Below, one piece after another: positions 47,077-58,874 of a DNA stretch of 64,000 nt. Location: the NCBI RefSeq assembly GCF_002104995.1, contig NW_024468259.1, forward strand, positions 682,001-746,000, written 5' to 3'. The notes below the pieces were generated by a model. The model was not told where the DNA came from. It did not search any database and was given only the letters and a program-made list of their open reading frames with translations. A program made the translations under genes and the position numbers. The stretch comes from Linderina pennispora. Taxonomy: Eukaryota; Kickxellomycota; Kickxellomycetes; Kickxellales; Kickxellaceae. Positions within the stretch are counted from its first letter, which is position 1, and each line of letters starts with the position of its first letter.

Positions 47077-47304
47077 TGTATATAATTGTGAATGAGGTTT
47101 CTTTTTCTGAAATTGACAGTGCTGGAAAAGGTGCAGAATTCGCCCTGGCGTGCTCACAGCGCTAACTCTGGGCTCGTTTATCTCGACAGATGCTGCCCAT
47201 CGCTGATCCAGATCTGATCCGATGATTTTACTATTTATGGTATGATAGTGTGAACAGCCTAAAGTAGAAAAACAATGTGTATAAACGTTTGCCCCTTGGG
47301 TCCC

Positions 47305-49020
47305 TCAGTAGTGGCACACTGGCGGGAATGCCCGCGTGGTCAACGGATACGGCAGCCATGACCGATCCAATGAGTCCAAAAATGACCACTCTGGGGATGA
47401 CTCTGTCTTGAGACACCAAAAGAACCACCCTGCCCCGCCCTTCTCGTACGCATCCAGCTGTGCCTCGGCAAACCTACGCCGGGCCTCGTTCTCTCTGCCC
47501 CCCAGCGCTGCCGTCGGAAGCGCCAGTGACCACTCGCCAACGATTATCGGGAACATGGTCGCGTTCGACTGCAGGTCACGCCCATTGCTGCACACCAGAC
47601 TCAGATGTCTCTCCAAGGGCCAGTCGTCGATATTGCGGTCGAACACATGGTACAGGTGCGCATCGAGCCATGTATCGGTATGGTACGAGTTCCAGTCCCT
47701 GGGGAAGCGCCCGTGCCACCAACTGAACTCCTTGAACCCGCGGTCGATGATGGAAATAACGGGCGGCGTCTTGTTCAGCCCATTGGTTATCAGCGAGTGC
47801 GCACCCGTGTTGTACTCCCACAGCTGCGAGAAGTCAAGCGCATCAATCATCGGCTCATTCAGCACATCGACTGCATCGACTGTCGCCAGCAGCACCGGGT
47901 CTTTGGAGATATACCGCAGCATGTTCAGCATCGCCTGCTTAGAGAGCCGGATGTTGTTTGGATCCCTGGTCCAGTTGATACCCTGGGTTGTCCCCGAGTT
48001 GTCGAAGCCATTCTGGCTACCCTGGCGCCGTGTGCATGTCTGGCACGACCTTGAGCCCGTACTTGTTGGCCCAGTACACCAGCTGCTTGAAATACGGCAG
48101 CCCGCCACCAACGAATCCCTCGTCAGTCTCGATAAACTCCCAGTGTCCAATAGGAATCCCGCAGATGAGTTATGCCGGAGCCTGCAAGCCGGCTGATCTC
48201 ATCCTCGGAAACCCATGTATCCCAGTGTCGCTTCATCAGTGCCAGTGTGCGCTCCGGCCCGAGGTACTTGCAGAGCTGTAGGTAATCAGTAGGCTTGGGC
48301 TCAGGTAAGTTGGCAATCCATCGACGGCGTGATCCAGAACTCGGGCACCAGATACCCTCCTATATTGACGCCGCGCACAATCTTGCGACCATGGTAGATC
48401 ATTGATGAGCTAGACGGCGGCTGCTGCCGGATATCTGATGCGACCTTTCCCGTTTTCCCTCCAGGCAGGATTGGCACTGCAGTTTCTGCTGGCGCAACCG
48501 ACAGGTACTGGTGCTGCGCCTTCACACCACTATTGGAGGTATTTATTTCCTCGTGTAGATCTGGCTCCAGTGCCACCCGCTGTATCCTCTGTGCCATGAC
48601 TTGCTCCTGGTCGATTTCTTCAGCCGTTCGCAGCTTCTCCCCCGAAACACTACTGCTCTGTGTGGCATGCTGCGCGTCCGCAACAGACTTACTGTTGCTT
48701 TCGTTTTTGGACGCACTGCTCTTCGTCTCCATCTACTGAATTATCGTGTGACGACGAAGCTGGACTTGGAGTTTGCAAAACCTGTTGCAAGATCTGGTTT
48801 GGTATTTCGGTCACAGCGGAAGACACGGCAGCAGGAATCAAGGCTGTGTGTGCGGCAACCGCAACCGGTGGTGAATCGGGGCCCTGAAAAAGCTCCTGTA
48901 GCCGAAAACCACATCTGGGTATATAAAGCCATCACCGGATACCTCGCCCAATGCAAAGCGTTGCAAGAACATACCTGCCACTAGGGCCAAGTTGCGGATG
49001 AAGCTGTGCCTTGACCGCAT
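47305..49020 (-). CDS. Secreted GH5 exo-beta-1,3-glucanase 1 (one intron, five frame breaks)
   Basis: GH5 subfamily 9 enzymes trim beta-1,3-glucan in the wall. Exon 1 (49020-48975) gives the start of a signal peptide (MRSRHSFIRNLALVAG). After a 79-base intron, exon 2 begins at 48895. A long low-complexity region of about 150 residues (Pro/Ala then Ser/Gln/Glu-rich) precedes the catalytic barrel: [49 protein letters not shown] (acid/base Glu) and IIVGEWSLALP (nucleophile Glu). Extra bases near 48886, 48722, 48315, 48175 and 48028 break it; correction gives about 543 residues. The long linker sets it apart from the other two copies. It could instead be membrane-anchored if the N-terminus is not cleaved. 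Confidence 0.85.
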
Positions 49021-49787
49021 CGAGTCTATGAGAATGTAGCTATCAAAAATGTCTATGTGATGAAAAAGGTTTAGAAAGAAAACGTGAGAGACAAAATACA
49101 AGTCGTGTGCCAGACTAAATGGATGTCGGACTGATTGCTTGGATCGAGTAGAGGTGAAAGAAAATGTTTCGCAATCGGTCTCCAGACTATAGAATAAATG
49201 AATGTAATTAGTGGATAAACAGTTTCATGTTGTTCGACTCATCCAGATACTCGTCTGAACAAATATGAAATTCCAGCCATCTCCATACTCTTCGTTGTCC
49301 AGTGACCAAAGAGAGGGAGCGGGTGACCTTGTGGCCAGCCTTTCAATATACTGCGTGTGCAAGAACATGTCTTTGAATTTCAGAAAAAAGTGTAAACAAG
49401 TCAGAAATGAGCCCGATAAACCAGTGATGTGTCTGCCATGTTTCCTACTACCTTTTTGCCTTTGCGTTCAGTAACGTCCTTTTTCTATCGAAAAAATACC
49501 AACTAGTGAGACATAATTCAACAGTAGAGGTGTGGAATATGAACCAAGCTCATTTGACAAGCGTCCGATCTTATAAACAAACTATCGAGCAGGATGGCAT
49601 CATGTCTGAATGAGAGCGTCCTGTCACCCATCAATCGCATATCGCAACCATGCATCGTAGATAAATGGGAGTATGGAGTCACTGATTGCACTGTCACTGT
49701 AGTGAAGGTACATTAAATTAATTGGCGTCGACAGGGGCTATCTATATGACGTTTAGGGAACCTGATGCACATCCCCTCCTCCTTCCT
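49021..49787. other. Intergenic between GH5 genes 1 and 2
   Basis: This stretch of about 770 A/T-rich bases carries the 3' flank of GH5 gene 2 and the promoter of GH5 gene 1 on the minus strand. A 69-codon open frame on the plus strand (49265-49474) has no recognisable motif and weak composition, so I do not call it. Confidence 0.5.
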
Positions 49788-51058
<1,271 letters not shown>

Positions 51059-51906
51059 AATGAAAAATAGAAGGGTATACTACAGCAAAGGAGAGAAAAG
51101 TCAAGGGGATGCGAGAAGGATGAGCAAAAGACAGAGAATCTTATAGTCTATGCGCTGCTGTTTTTGTTGTTTTAATACAATCTTCAAACATCACGAACGC
51201 TAGAGGGATGCAGGCGAGTAGTCCGCGAGTCTGGGTCTCAATACGGGCTATTCTAACTTGAACATGCGGTAATATTGACAGCAATTCTATTTTTATAGCA
51301 TTCCACAAATTTGTTGTGACCCTAATTGGTGATACCCCCCAAAAGGCGTTTTTTGGCAGCAAGGATATCGCAAGCTAGCTATTCGCAATTCAAATGGTAA
51401 CTTACAGTGCTGGTTTAAATATAGACAGATATAAAGTGGGGAGGAGGAAGTATATGAGGGTCTAACGTGGTGGAAAGAGGGGTGGTGGAAAGAGAGAAGC
51501 AGGACCAGTAATGCGCTCAACAGGTGACTTTTGCAGCCTCTCTTATATACGGCAGACCGCCAATGCAAGGTGTACGCGCCTTGGGACCGTAATCAAAACA
51601 GCTTTTGAATGGAATCCTCAGACATTGTCGTCCGCCGGCGCACAAGGAACGTGATGCCACAGACTATTTTGGCCCCAACTACCTATTGCATTGTGCTCAG
51701 CGAAACATAGTTTAGCAGACTGAGTACAAATTCCTATGACCACCTTCCTTTCCGCTCTGTGTACTACGGGCTCTGGTCACTGCAGTGAGGGGGCGCAGAC
51801 ACACTATGCATGCTATTGAGCACTCCATGCCAAAAAGAGGTGAATAGTAAAATTAGAGCGAAAGGAAATGGTAAAGAAATTACACAGATCAGATGGGAGA
51901 CAGGCA
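51059..51906. other. Intergenic and leader of GH5 gene 2
   Basis: A minus-strand TATA box (GTATATAAGA, 51541-51550) lies about 485 bases before the GH5-2 ATG, so a long or spliced leader is likely. The rest, towards GH5-3's 3' end, is A/T-rich with no conserved frame. Confidence 0.45.
51541..51550 (-). promoter_or_regulatory. TATA box, GH5 gene 2
   Basis: It reads GTATATAAGA on the minus strand and is followed by a pyrimidine-rich stretch (TTTCTTTCCACC-like tracts). It is the best core promoter candidate upstream of the GH5-2 start codon. Confidence 0.5.
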
Positions 51907-53220
51907 TCACTCGTGGCACCATGGCGAGCTGATTCTTATGGACCAATGGCTGCCTTCGAGCGAGTACCTCGAGTACGTGCGGTTCGTTGGTGGCACTGGA
52001 ATAAGTCCGTTTTGCGCCAGCTTTATGTAGTTCCAGTCGTCGGCCTCCTCGGTCTTGAAGTTCCAGAATGCCCAGCCGCTGCCAGCCTCATAGGCATCCA
52101 TCTGGGCCTCCGCAAACTGTCTGAAGAAGGTGCGAGTGCTGCTGTCCCAGGCACCAATCGAGTTCTGGCCTGCGCAGGTGGCGCCTGGGTAAACTGGTCC
52201 GTTCATCTCCCAGTTCATTGTCCCATCCCAGCGCGCACCTTTGCCAAACCCATTGAGCCACCTGGCACAGTCGGTTGTGGCCAGAGACCACTCGCCAGTC
52301 ACCGTCCACAGGTGGGTGTTGAATCTGCGCACATTGGCCGCATCCTGGCAGGTTGCTTGCAGATGGCCGTCACGGGACAGCGTGAGCCGGTCCTTGACAA
52401 AGACGTGGTAGGTGTGTGTGTCCAGAATGACATTGTCCCAGCCCTTGATGTTGAAGTCGTCCCACTTGTCGGGCGACATGAACGCATCGTGGATGACATA
52501 GAGTACATGAGGTGCGATCTCACGAATGGCGGTGTAGGCGCGCTTGTAAAAATCAATGATGCCCTGCTCGCTTAGACCCCAGATGGCAGGCTCATTGACA
52601 GCCTCGATCGCGTCGACGACACTCGGATACTTGTTTGCGATCCTTGCCAAGCCCTCGAGTGCCTCGATTGTCCGGTCAATGTTCTCCGAGTTGTCCTGCC
52701 AGTGGATGCCACCGAGTCTGCCCGAGTTGTCAAACCCATTCTGCGATCCCGGCGCACCGTGCAGGTCAAGAATTGCGTTAAGGTTGTACTTGCCAATCCA
52801 TCCCAGGATGCGCTCCAAATATGGAGTCTGCCCCTGCACGTATGGCTCGTTGTCCTTGACGGTAAAAGCCCAGTATCCGATGGGAATGCGGATGTGGTTG
52901 AGTCCGAGTGCCGCCAGAGTCGAAATGTCATCCTCGACAACCCACTCGTTGTAGTGCTGCTTCAGGCGCCTCAAACACTCCTCCTTGCCCAATGCAGCGC
53001 AATATGTCCACTCGTCCACCACCGACAGGCTTGACCCCTGCCACTCCTGGAACAGCGACGGCCGGATCCACGGCTCAAGGACAAAGAGTCCGCCAAGGTT
53101 GACAGCGCGGATGGTGTCTCCGCCCCTGCCAAAGCGCTTGGCCTGACGGGGGACCGGCTTCGACAGAGCGGTGCTGCCCAAAAGAGACAGTAGAGTACAA
53201 ACTGCCGCAGCTATCTTCAT
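51907..53220 (-). CDS. Secreted GH5 exo-beta-1,3-glucanase 3, intact
   Basis: One uninterrupted frame of 437 residues. A signal peptide (MKIAAAVCTLLSLLGSTALS) is followed by a dibasic KR (RQAKRFGRGG), a possible Kex2-type processing site. The GH5_9 barrel follows: [64 protein letters not shown] (acid/base Glu), LDTHTYHVFV and HLWTVTGEWSLATTDCARWL (nucleophile Glu), then WAFWNFKTEEADDWNYIKL. The closing residues after PTNRTYSRYS (LEGSHWSIRISSPWCHE) look out of character, and a late frame break could have replaced a shorter natural tail. Strong similarity to gene 2 in motif spacing suggests a tandem duplication. Confidence 0.93.
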   Translation of the reverse strand: MKIAAAVCTLLSLLGSTALSKPVPRQAKRFGRGGDTIRAVNLGGLFVLEPWIRPSLFQEWQGSSLSVVDEWTYCAALGKEECLRRLKQHYNEWVVEDDISTLAALGLNHIRIPIGYWAFTVKDNEPYVQGQTPYLERILGWIGKYNLNAILDLHGAPGSQNGFDNSGRLGGIHWQDNSENIDRTIEALEGLARIANKYPSVVDAIEAVNEPAIWGLSEQGIIDFYKRAYTAIREIAPHVLYVIHDAFMSPDKWDDFNIKGWDNVILDTHTYHVFVKDRLTLSRDGHLQATCQDAANVRRFNTHLWTVTGEWSLATTDCARWLNGFGKGARWDGTMNWEMNGPVYPGATCAGQNSIGAWDSSTRTFFRQFAEAQMDAYEAGSGWAFWNFKTEEADDWNYIKLAQNGLIPVPPTNRTYSRYSLEGSHWSIRISSPWCHE

Positions 53221-53804
53221 GATAAACAGCTATCAATGCAAAAAGACAGAGGTATTTGGTTAGTGGGAAGTCAAAAACCAAATGACAGTTAGGTGGGAGG
53301 GGACAGGGAGGGACAGGGAGAGGGATAGGAATCGGGTAACTCGGTATTAGTCATGTACGTCCATATACCGCTTATATTAAATCGTGATTGCTGGCGTGAA
53401 TTGGGCCAAAAAGGACAACGACAATATTGGCCGGCGCTAACCACACGGAAAAACTAATGTAACCACGCAGAATGCGAGTCATCCCACCATAGAGACTCAT
53501 GGCCATTGTCGGGCCGTGAAAAAAAAAGCGGAGGAGTGCGGGATGAGACGAGCATGGTCGGGCGGCTACTTTTGATCGCGCAGCTAATTTCTCCGTATTC
53601 CTCCTCAGTGAGGAATCTGGTGAGTGCTCGATGTCAAGCATGGCTGCATGTGTCGGAATGTGGGGAGGAGTAAGCTGAGATATTAAGATGGCACTGCCAG
53701 AGCACGGCTTGCATGGGCACAGTAAATTGATGAAAAGCATGAGCGAGAAACAGCGGCCATGGCACTAGCAGCAAGGCCAAGAGGAGGGTGGCGCAACAGA
53801 GCAG
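53221..53804. other. Intergenic, promoter of GH5 gene 3
   Basis: Carries the GH5-3 promoter on the minus strand, including an AATATAAGC-like element near 53375 and short GGGACAGGGAGG repeats at 53299-53325. I see no conserved frame. Confidence 0.45.
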
Positions 53805-54180
53805 TTATTTAAGCGGGACATGTCGAGATAGATACCTTACAATCAAATACAGGTGAGAGATGTCGTGGTGAGGCTGGGGGCTGGTGAGGGCTGGTGAGAG
53901 TTGAGAGAAGGAAAACAGAGTACGGCCCTTCAGCTGCCGGCGTGGCAGCATTTGTGGTCTTTTAAACGGATACGACTCGGGCAGATTTCTCGAAGCTCGC
54001 ACCCTGCCCACAGAGAAAAACAATTGTGAAATTTTGCTATTGCAGCAGTCGGAGCTGGCACTCCTATTGTCGAGTTTACTGCTCGGAGAGGATATTGTAG
54101 GCGTGATGTCCCTCATACCCTTCTGTCTCCGCCCCTTTGTAGTCGGCAGGTAGTTGGTTGTGGCCATCTTTTTCGCCCAT
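53805..54180 (-). CDS. Possible small two-exon gene, unidentified
   Basis: From an ATG at 54180 the minus strand reads MGEKDGHNQLPADYKGAETE and continues EGHHAYNILSE to a donor-like GTAAAC at 54079. A consensus acceptor (TGTGGGCAG) at 54004 gives an exon starting at 54003. The joined frame (101 + 199 bases) is exactly 100 codons and continues ASRNLPESYPFKRPQMLPRR to a stop at 53805. If unspliced, the first exon alone is a 34-residue frame. The hydrophilic, Gly/Glu/His-rich start and the matched splice phases favour a real gene, but I recognise no family. Confidence 0.35.
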
Positions 54181-54350
54181 CCTTATTTTTGCCTGGCACG
54201 GCTACTGCGCACGGGGCATATCATCCAGGCGTGACAAACATTGCAATTCTTCGCCACTGTCCTGTGCCATATAATCCGGAATCTCGACAAAAAAGGTGCA
54301 TGACCATTGCCACGCACCCCGCCCGACCTGTGAAAAGAAGAGCATTTTAT

Positions 54351-54930
54351 TCAGGCACCACTGCAGTCTGCATGTATGCTGGCAGCGACTTCCACCCATT
54401 CTAGGGAGGAGATCAACTCGTCGTCGTCCATTGGCGCCCTGTCGTGCTCCCACACGACAATCTCGCTGAATTCGCCTGCCGATGTGAGCTCGCGCTGTCC
54501 GACTGGTGTGGCAGGGGCCTCCTTGGCTTCAAATGCCAAGTCCTGTGGGCACTGGGAACTGACACGTTCGACAAGCACATGACCGGTAAATTGCTCAGGA
54601 ACTTGGATCCGGCGCCCACACAGGCGGCGGCCGCGGAACGACGCTTCTACGATCACACGAGTTGCTTAAGCTAGCAGTTTAATATGTGTCAGATGGACGA
54701 CATGTGGCCACACTCAAGGTGGGAGGCAGAAGCTAAATTGGAGGTTCGGTGTGGGTGCAACGCGCTTACCTTCTGTCTGATCGTTCCCCTTGCTCACCAC
54801 AAAGTAGGCTTGCGTCTGTGCTGGGCCGCTATACTTTATTGAGCAAGGCAGCCAGGTCCATCCGCTTGATTTCGGCATTGCTGTCGTCGTGTCTGAGGTT
54901 CACGACGTCATAGGTGACACCTGCTGACAT
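54351..54930 (-). CDS. Ribonuclease H2 subunit C (one intron, one frame break)
   Basis: RNase H2 removes ribonucleotides from DNA and RNA:DNA hybrids; subunit C is a structural partner. Exon 1 (54930-54770) starts MSAGVTYDVVNLRHDDSNAE. One extra base near 54837 breaks it just before YSGPAQTQAYFVV. After a 105-base intron, exon 2 (54664-54351) carries the family block ASFRGRRLCGRRIQVPEQFT, then GHVLVE and, nearer the end, EIVVWEHDRAP, which matches the conserved WEHD segment of Rnh203/RNASEH2C. The corrected length is 157 residues. The exon 2 acceptor CTTAAG was chosen over the earlier CTAG because it keeps phase. The neighbour upstream is ERCC1 on the same strand, 130 bases away. Confidence 0.82.
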
Positions 54931-55060
54931 GGTGGATAATGGAAATCAGCGCTGAAGGCATAGAATAATCGAGATCGCTATTTTTGCCAATAATTTTTTT
55001 TGCTCGGGAGGCGTAGCGCCGATACCCCGTGTAAGACTATGGGGGATTGCCAGTGGCAAT

Positions 55061-55865
55061 TCAGGATTCGGATATAAATGGCTGGTTCAGGGCATCGTGG
55101 ATCCGCTTTGCTTTTAGATCGCCAATTCCTGGACATAACGTCAGCTCAGCGACACTCGCCTTAGCCAGCGCCTCCAGTGTGGAGAAATTTGACGACAGAG
55201 TGAGCACATCGGCCTTGGTGACCGAGCGAATATCAGTCAGTGTATTTGTCAGCCTGGCCATGTAGCTGTCCTCGATGCGCTCGCGGATCATATCAGGACG
55301 AGCGGTGCTCGAATGCCTTCAGTGTCTCGATGTACCTGCCAGCCTCATCAAGTGACCACGCCAGCAGGAGCGTCACGTCGCTTAGCGCAGCAGTGCGGTT
55401 GATCTCTCTCAGTGGAAGCTTGCAGTCTTCAGTGTCGACATGGACAAGCAGCACGCGCAGCCTGTGGCCCTTGCCGAGCTTCTCTATGCGCTTGGAAATG
55501 TACTCGGGATGCAGTCGGTGGTACTTGATGCTCAAATACAGAATGCAGGCGGATTGCCCGACCACGTAGTCCGCGGCAATGTTGCGAGAGTAGCTCCAGC
55601 GCACGTTTCGGATGCAGGCAAGAACCGGGTTTCCGCGCTGCAGCTCGTTGACCAGCACTGTGGTGTTTGCATACCGCGGTGACTGAGCTGGGCGAGGAGA
55701 CGGTGTTTGCGCTGGAGCGGTGCGAGGGGGCGTGTGGCTAGCTGGCTGCGGCAGGCTGATAGTGGTGGCTACCCGGTTGGCTTCCTCCTGCGCCTTCTCA
55801 ATTTCCTCCACCGTTGGGATGTGAAAGCGCCTGGTCTGCTGCTGCTTGTCAGGGGTCTCAGACAT
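55061..55865 (-). CDS. RAD10: ERCC1/RAD10 DNA repair endonuclease subunit (one frame break)
   Basis: ERCC1/RAD10 pairs with XPF/RAD1 to cut the 5' side of lesions in nucleotide excision repair and in recombination. From MSETPDK (ATG at 55865), a disordered Pro/Thr-rich N-terminus leads to the central nuclease-like domain (NTTVLVNELQRGNPVLACIR, then NVRWSYSRNIAADYVVGQSA and LYLSIKYHRLHPEYI), which like other ERCC1 proteins lacks the nuclease catalytic triad. One extra base near 55305 separates it from the C-terminal tandem helix-hairpin-helix (DVLTLSSNFSTLEALA, LTLCPGIGDLKAKRIHDAL). The corrected length is 267 residues. An upstream in-frame ATG at 55928 would add a hydrophobic stretch not seen in the family, so I use the inner start. 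Confidence 0.92.
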
Positions 55866-56178
55866 GATCAAGATAATAGGCTGGAAAATGACGTATGCGT
55901 AGAGGACAAATGTGGTCGAAAAGAGCATGCTCCTGCGCCCTCATTGCTGCGGAGATGTGCTATGCAAGCGGACGATGGTGATTATGGATTTGGCCTGGTG
56001 TATTATTGGATTTAGGCCAGCAGCAGCCTATAGAGCCTTCCTGGAGAACATATTCTCCCATGTACAGGGGTTCCAGGCAATGTGTCAATACCAAAAGCGC
56101 CATGTACGGTGCATCATGCGTCAAGTGGATGTAAGAAATTACGTGGTTATTATACTAAACAATAGTGTCGAATTAAAT
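55866..56178. other. Intergenic: ERCC1 promoter and FTR1 3' flank
   Basis: About 310 bases, A/T-rich. Both neighbours are on the minus strand. I see nothing coding in it. Confidence 0.5.
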
Positions 56179-57227
56179 TTAACCCCTGAGGACAGCGACG
56201 TTAGGCTGGAGCTTATCGGAGGTATCTTCCGAGATCTCCCCGGAGGACTTCTCGTTGGCGGACAGACTCATGGTGCGGTCGGTCATCTTCTCGGTGATGC
56301 CAAGGTACAGCAGGTAGGCGATCAGGGCGGCCCAGTAGAGGCAGTACGAGATGATGGTGCCGTAGCTGGCAACGTTGTTCCAGCCGAGGATGGCGTTGAA
56401 GATCTTCCAGCCACCGCTGTTGGTGGTGAGCTCGGGGTTTCCGTAGTCAAGGAACCAGATGTTCTGCTTGACATTGATGACATCGCCGGCATCGGGATCA
56501 GCACCAGCGTACTTTGCAAAAGTGTAGTTCTCGAAGAAGTTGACGCCGCGGGACATCAGACCAGCAGCAATCAGATAGAGCAGCGCGGTCGAGGCAACGA
56601 AGAACCAGTGGAAGGTCATGGCATTGCCGCTGCGGTAGATCAGGTAGCCGATGATGATGCCGCAGATGAGGCCAACAACGACTGCCAGAGGGATGGACTT
56701 GGCCGTGGTGCTGATGGAGATGCCGGCGACGAACACAATGGCCTCGAGGCCCTCACGCAGCACGGTGAAGAAGGGCAGGTGGAAGAAAATGTACTTGCGC
56801 GAGAAGATCTTCCAGCTGATGAACCGTCCTCCAGCCCTTGTTGTCCGAGTCCTCCTGCAGCGCGGCGCCCAGCTTTGACTGCCACTTCTCCTGCATGCGG
56901 CCCGAACGCAGCATGCCGATGCCCATGGCGGTGATCATGATGACGGCGATAAGACAAAAGATTCCTTCCCACAAGTTTTCGGCCTTGCTCCACGCGTCGT
57001 TGGCGACCGTATACCAGAGAACAATGAAAGACGACACCGATGACGAGGCAGATGGCGAAACCAATGATAGCACCGATCCAGATTTGTTTTCGAAGCTTTT
57101 TAAGCGACTCGGGGTCGTTGGCGAACAGCCGCTTGACAAAGGCAAGCAGCACGGAGATGATCATGCCTGCCTCGAGCGTCTCGCGCAGGATGATGAAGAA
57201 GATGGCCACGTTGAAGACGTCTGCCAT
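56179..57227 (-). CDS. FTR1: FTR1 high-affinity iron permease (two frame breaks)
   Basis: FTR1 carries ferric iron across the plasma membrane after oxidation by FET3. From the ATG at 57227: MADVFNVAIFFIILRETLEA holds the first R-E-x-L-E iron-transport motif, and the second is in FFTVLREGLEAIVFVAGIS, both characteristic of OFeT/FTR1 permeases. Seven hydrophobic helices can be traced (for example WIGAIIGFAICLVIGVVF, LAVVVGLICGIIIGYLIY, AALIAYLLYLG). Extra bases near 57028 and 56832 break the frame; correction gives 348 residues. The C-terminal tail is acidic/Ser-rich (SGEISEDTSDK) and probably cytosolic. The gene is transcribed divergently from FET3 across a 1.65-kb shared region, the usual fungal arrangement for co-regulation by iron. 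Confidence 0.94.
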
Positions 57228-57856
57228 TGCTACTGCTGTGCGAAAATTAAGTGTTGGAGTGGAAAAGATAAAATAAAAAAGGCACTGGGGGTTGGATAGA
57301 ACAAGCAAAGACAGGCTCCGGCTGGCGTGAAGGGGGCGTCCCTTTTTAAAACGGGCATTTGCAGAATCAGATGCGCAATGTAGGGGTGAGCGAGGGATGA
57401 AGTGGACGAGGGGGGTTGCAATGTCGGTCGGAATGGCCGACTCAGCGAAACAATCTCCCCCATGTCGGTCTTGCCACAATGAACTCTGGATAAGGTTGGG
57501 ACAGCCAGCTGCTGCTTACTCGTCCGCCATCCGGCGCACATCCTTTTCGAAACAGACGCTACGGCTGAAGCTTCGACTCTGTGGGAGATAGGCTGGTGGA
57601 ACGCGAGGATCATTAGCTGGAACAGAAAGGTCTCTCGGGAAATCCGAGACGCGTAGCTTCCACAGGCGAAGTCCGCCGCATGCAATGGAAGCAATTATTT
57701 GCGCATATCTGACCTGCGAAAAGTTATTGACCACAATGGGTTTTTCCTTTGGGACCCGATCGACGCCGGCCAGGAAGGGCGGGCAAATAGTGCTCAAGCG
57801 ATTTGCTTGGGACAGGCGAGTTGTCTGGGAGAAACGAGAAGTTTTAGCAGCTCGTC

Positions 57857-58341
57857 CTTATCTGTTTGAGCGCCCATCCTCGACAGGTCGCTCAGCACAG
57901 CCACTGTGGTGGGGAGAGCCATGGTCAAGGACTATCCGATGGAGCCATTGCCTTAACGAGTCACGGAGCTGCTGCCTCGTTTTGGGGATGCTGCGATATC
58001 GCCCGGGCGAAGGCGACGCATTTTCGGCCGCCGACTGGGCGGGAGTGGGAACATGCCCAATTTGCGACTGTGCATGGGCAGGCCGCTTATCTGTTGGAAA
58101 CGAACTGTCCTAGGAGGGATTGACCGTGCATCTGGGCGCGAATGACACTGTATATGGCCATTGTCTAACAAACCAGACCCAGGCAGGTCAGATATGAGCA
58201 GCACAATTAGCGCAGGGAGGTGGAGCGCAACACGATCTGACAATGCGAAGAAAAATTTTCTCCTGTGAGCGGCCGCGAGGGATGCGCCGGGCAATGAATT
58301 CCTGACGAGGAATGCCTCAGCGCTTGCACTTGCATGATAAG
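57857..58341. promoter_or_regulatory. Three GATA-factor (WGATAA) sites
   Basis: AGATAAG occurs on the minus strand at 57857-57863 and 58086-58092, and TGATAAG on the plus strand at 58335-58341. Fungal iron repressors of the Urbs1/SreA/Fep1 GATA family bind WGATAA cores in FTR1/FET3 promoters. The flanking ATC of the strongest consensus is absent at all three, so binding is plausible but not shown. Confidence 0.4.
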
Positions 58342-58682
58342 AGGGCCTTGGTCAGCCGAGGAGCATTCTACCATTGCCTCCCCCAAATGAAAAACCTTAC
58401 TGGTTGTTCTGGAAAAAAAAAAAGGCATGGCTGTAAGCCTTGCACTCTGTCAGCTGCGATCGACGCAGTTGATGAGATACGTGCCCTCTCGGACTTGCCG
58501 CCAAAAACTATCAACCGCTTGTCTGTGCCCCCTTACCCATTCTGCTTCTGCTTCTGCTCCTGCTCGGGCAAACACGCACGCACTTGTCCGACAGGCGCTT
58601 TGAGCAGAACGGGGGGGGACAGTCTGTCCCCAGCTGCTTGCAGTTTGGCAACTTGCCGTTGCCTGGCGAAGGGGCAGGGGAG

Positions 58683-58692
58683 TTATAAAAAT
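58683..58692 (+). promoter_or_regulatory. TATA box of FET3
   Basis: TTATAAAAAT lies about 190 bases before the FET3 ATG at 58875 and is followed by a pyrimidine-rich leader. It is a standard position for a fungal TATA element. Confidence 0.55.
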
Positions 58693-58874
58693 TGCGGCCT
58701 GCGAACGGGGGTCTTGTCTGATTCCTTCCCTTGGTTTATCTATTCGGCACTTGACGCCCTCGCCTAATTCTTTTCCTCCACTTTATTTTTTATTTCTTGG
58801 TTGTGGAAAAAACATTATATCATCTTACTGCTCCACATCGCTTTTCTTCAGACAAGTAATATACACACCTAATC

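Larger units (their letters stand above)
57228..58874. promoter_or_regulatory. Shared divergent promoter of FTR1 and FET3
   Basis: This 1,647-base intergenic region separates the start codons of the iron permease and ferroxidase genes. It contains a TTTAAAAA-like element near 57350 (minus) for FTR1, the FET3 TATA box at 58683-58692, and three WGATAA-type sites. No conserved open frame is seen. Coordinated iron-responsive control from here is an inference from arrangement and sites. Confidence 0.6.

Noticed and set aside
49265..49474. 69-codon open frame between GH5 genes
   Set aside because: Weak composition, no motif, and it lies in the promoter of GH5 gene 1.
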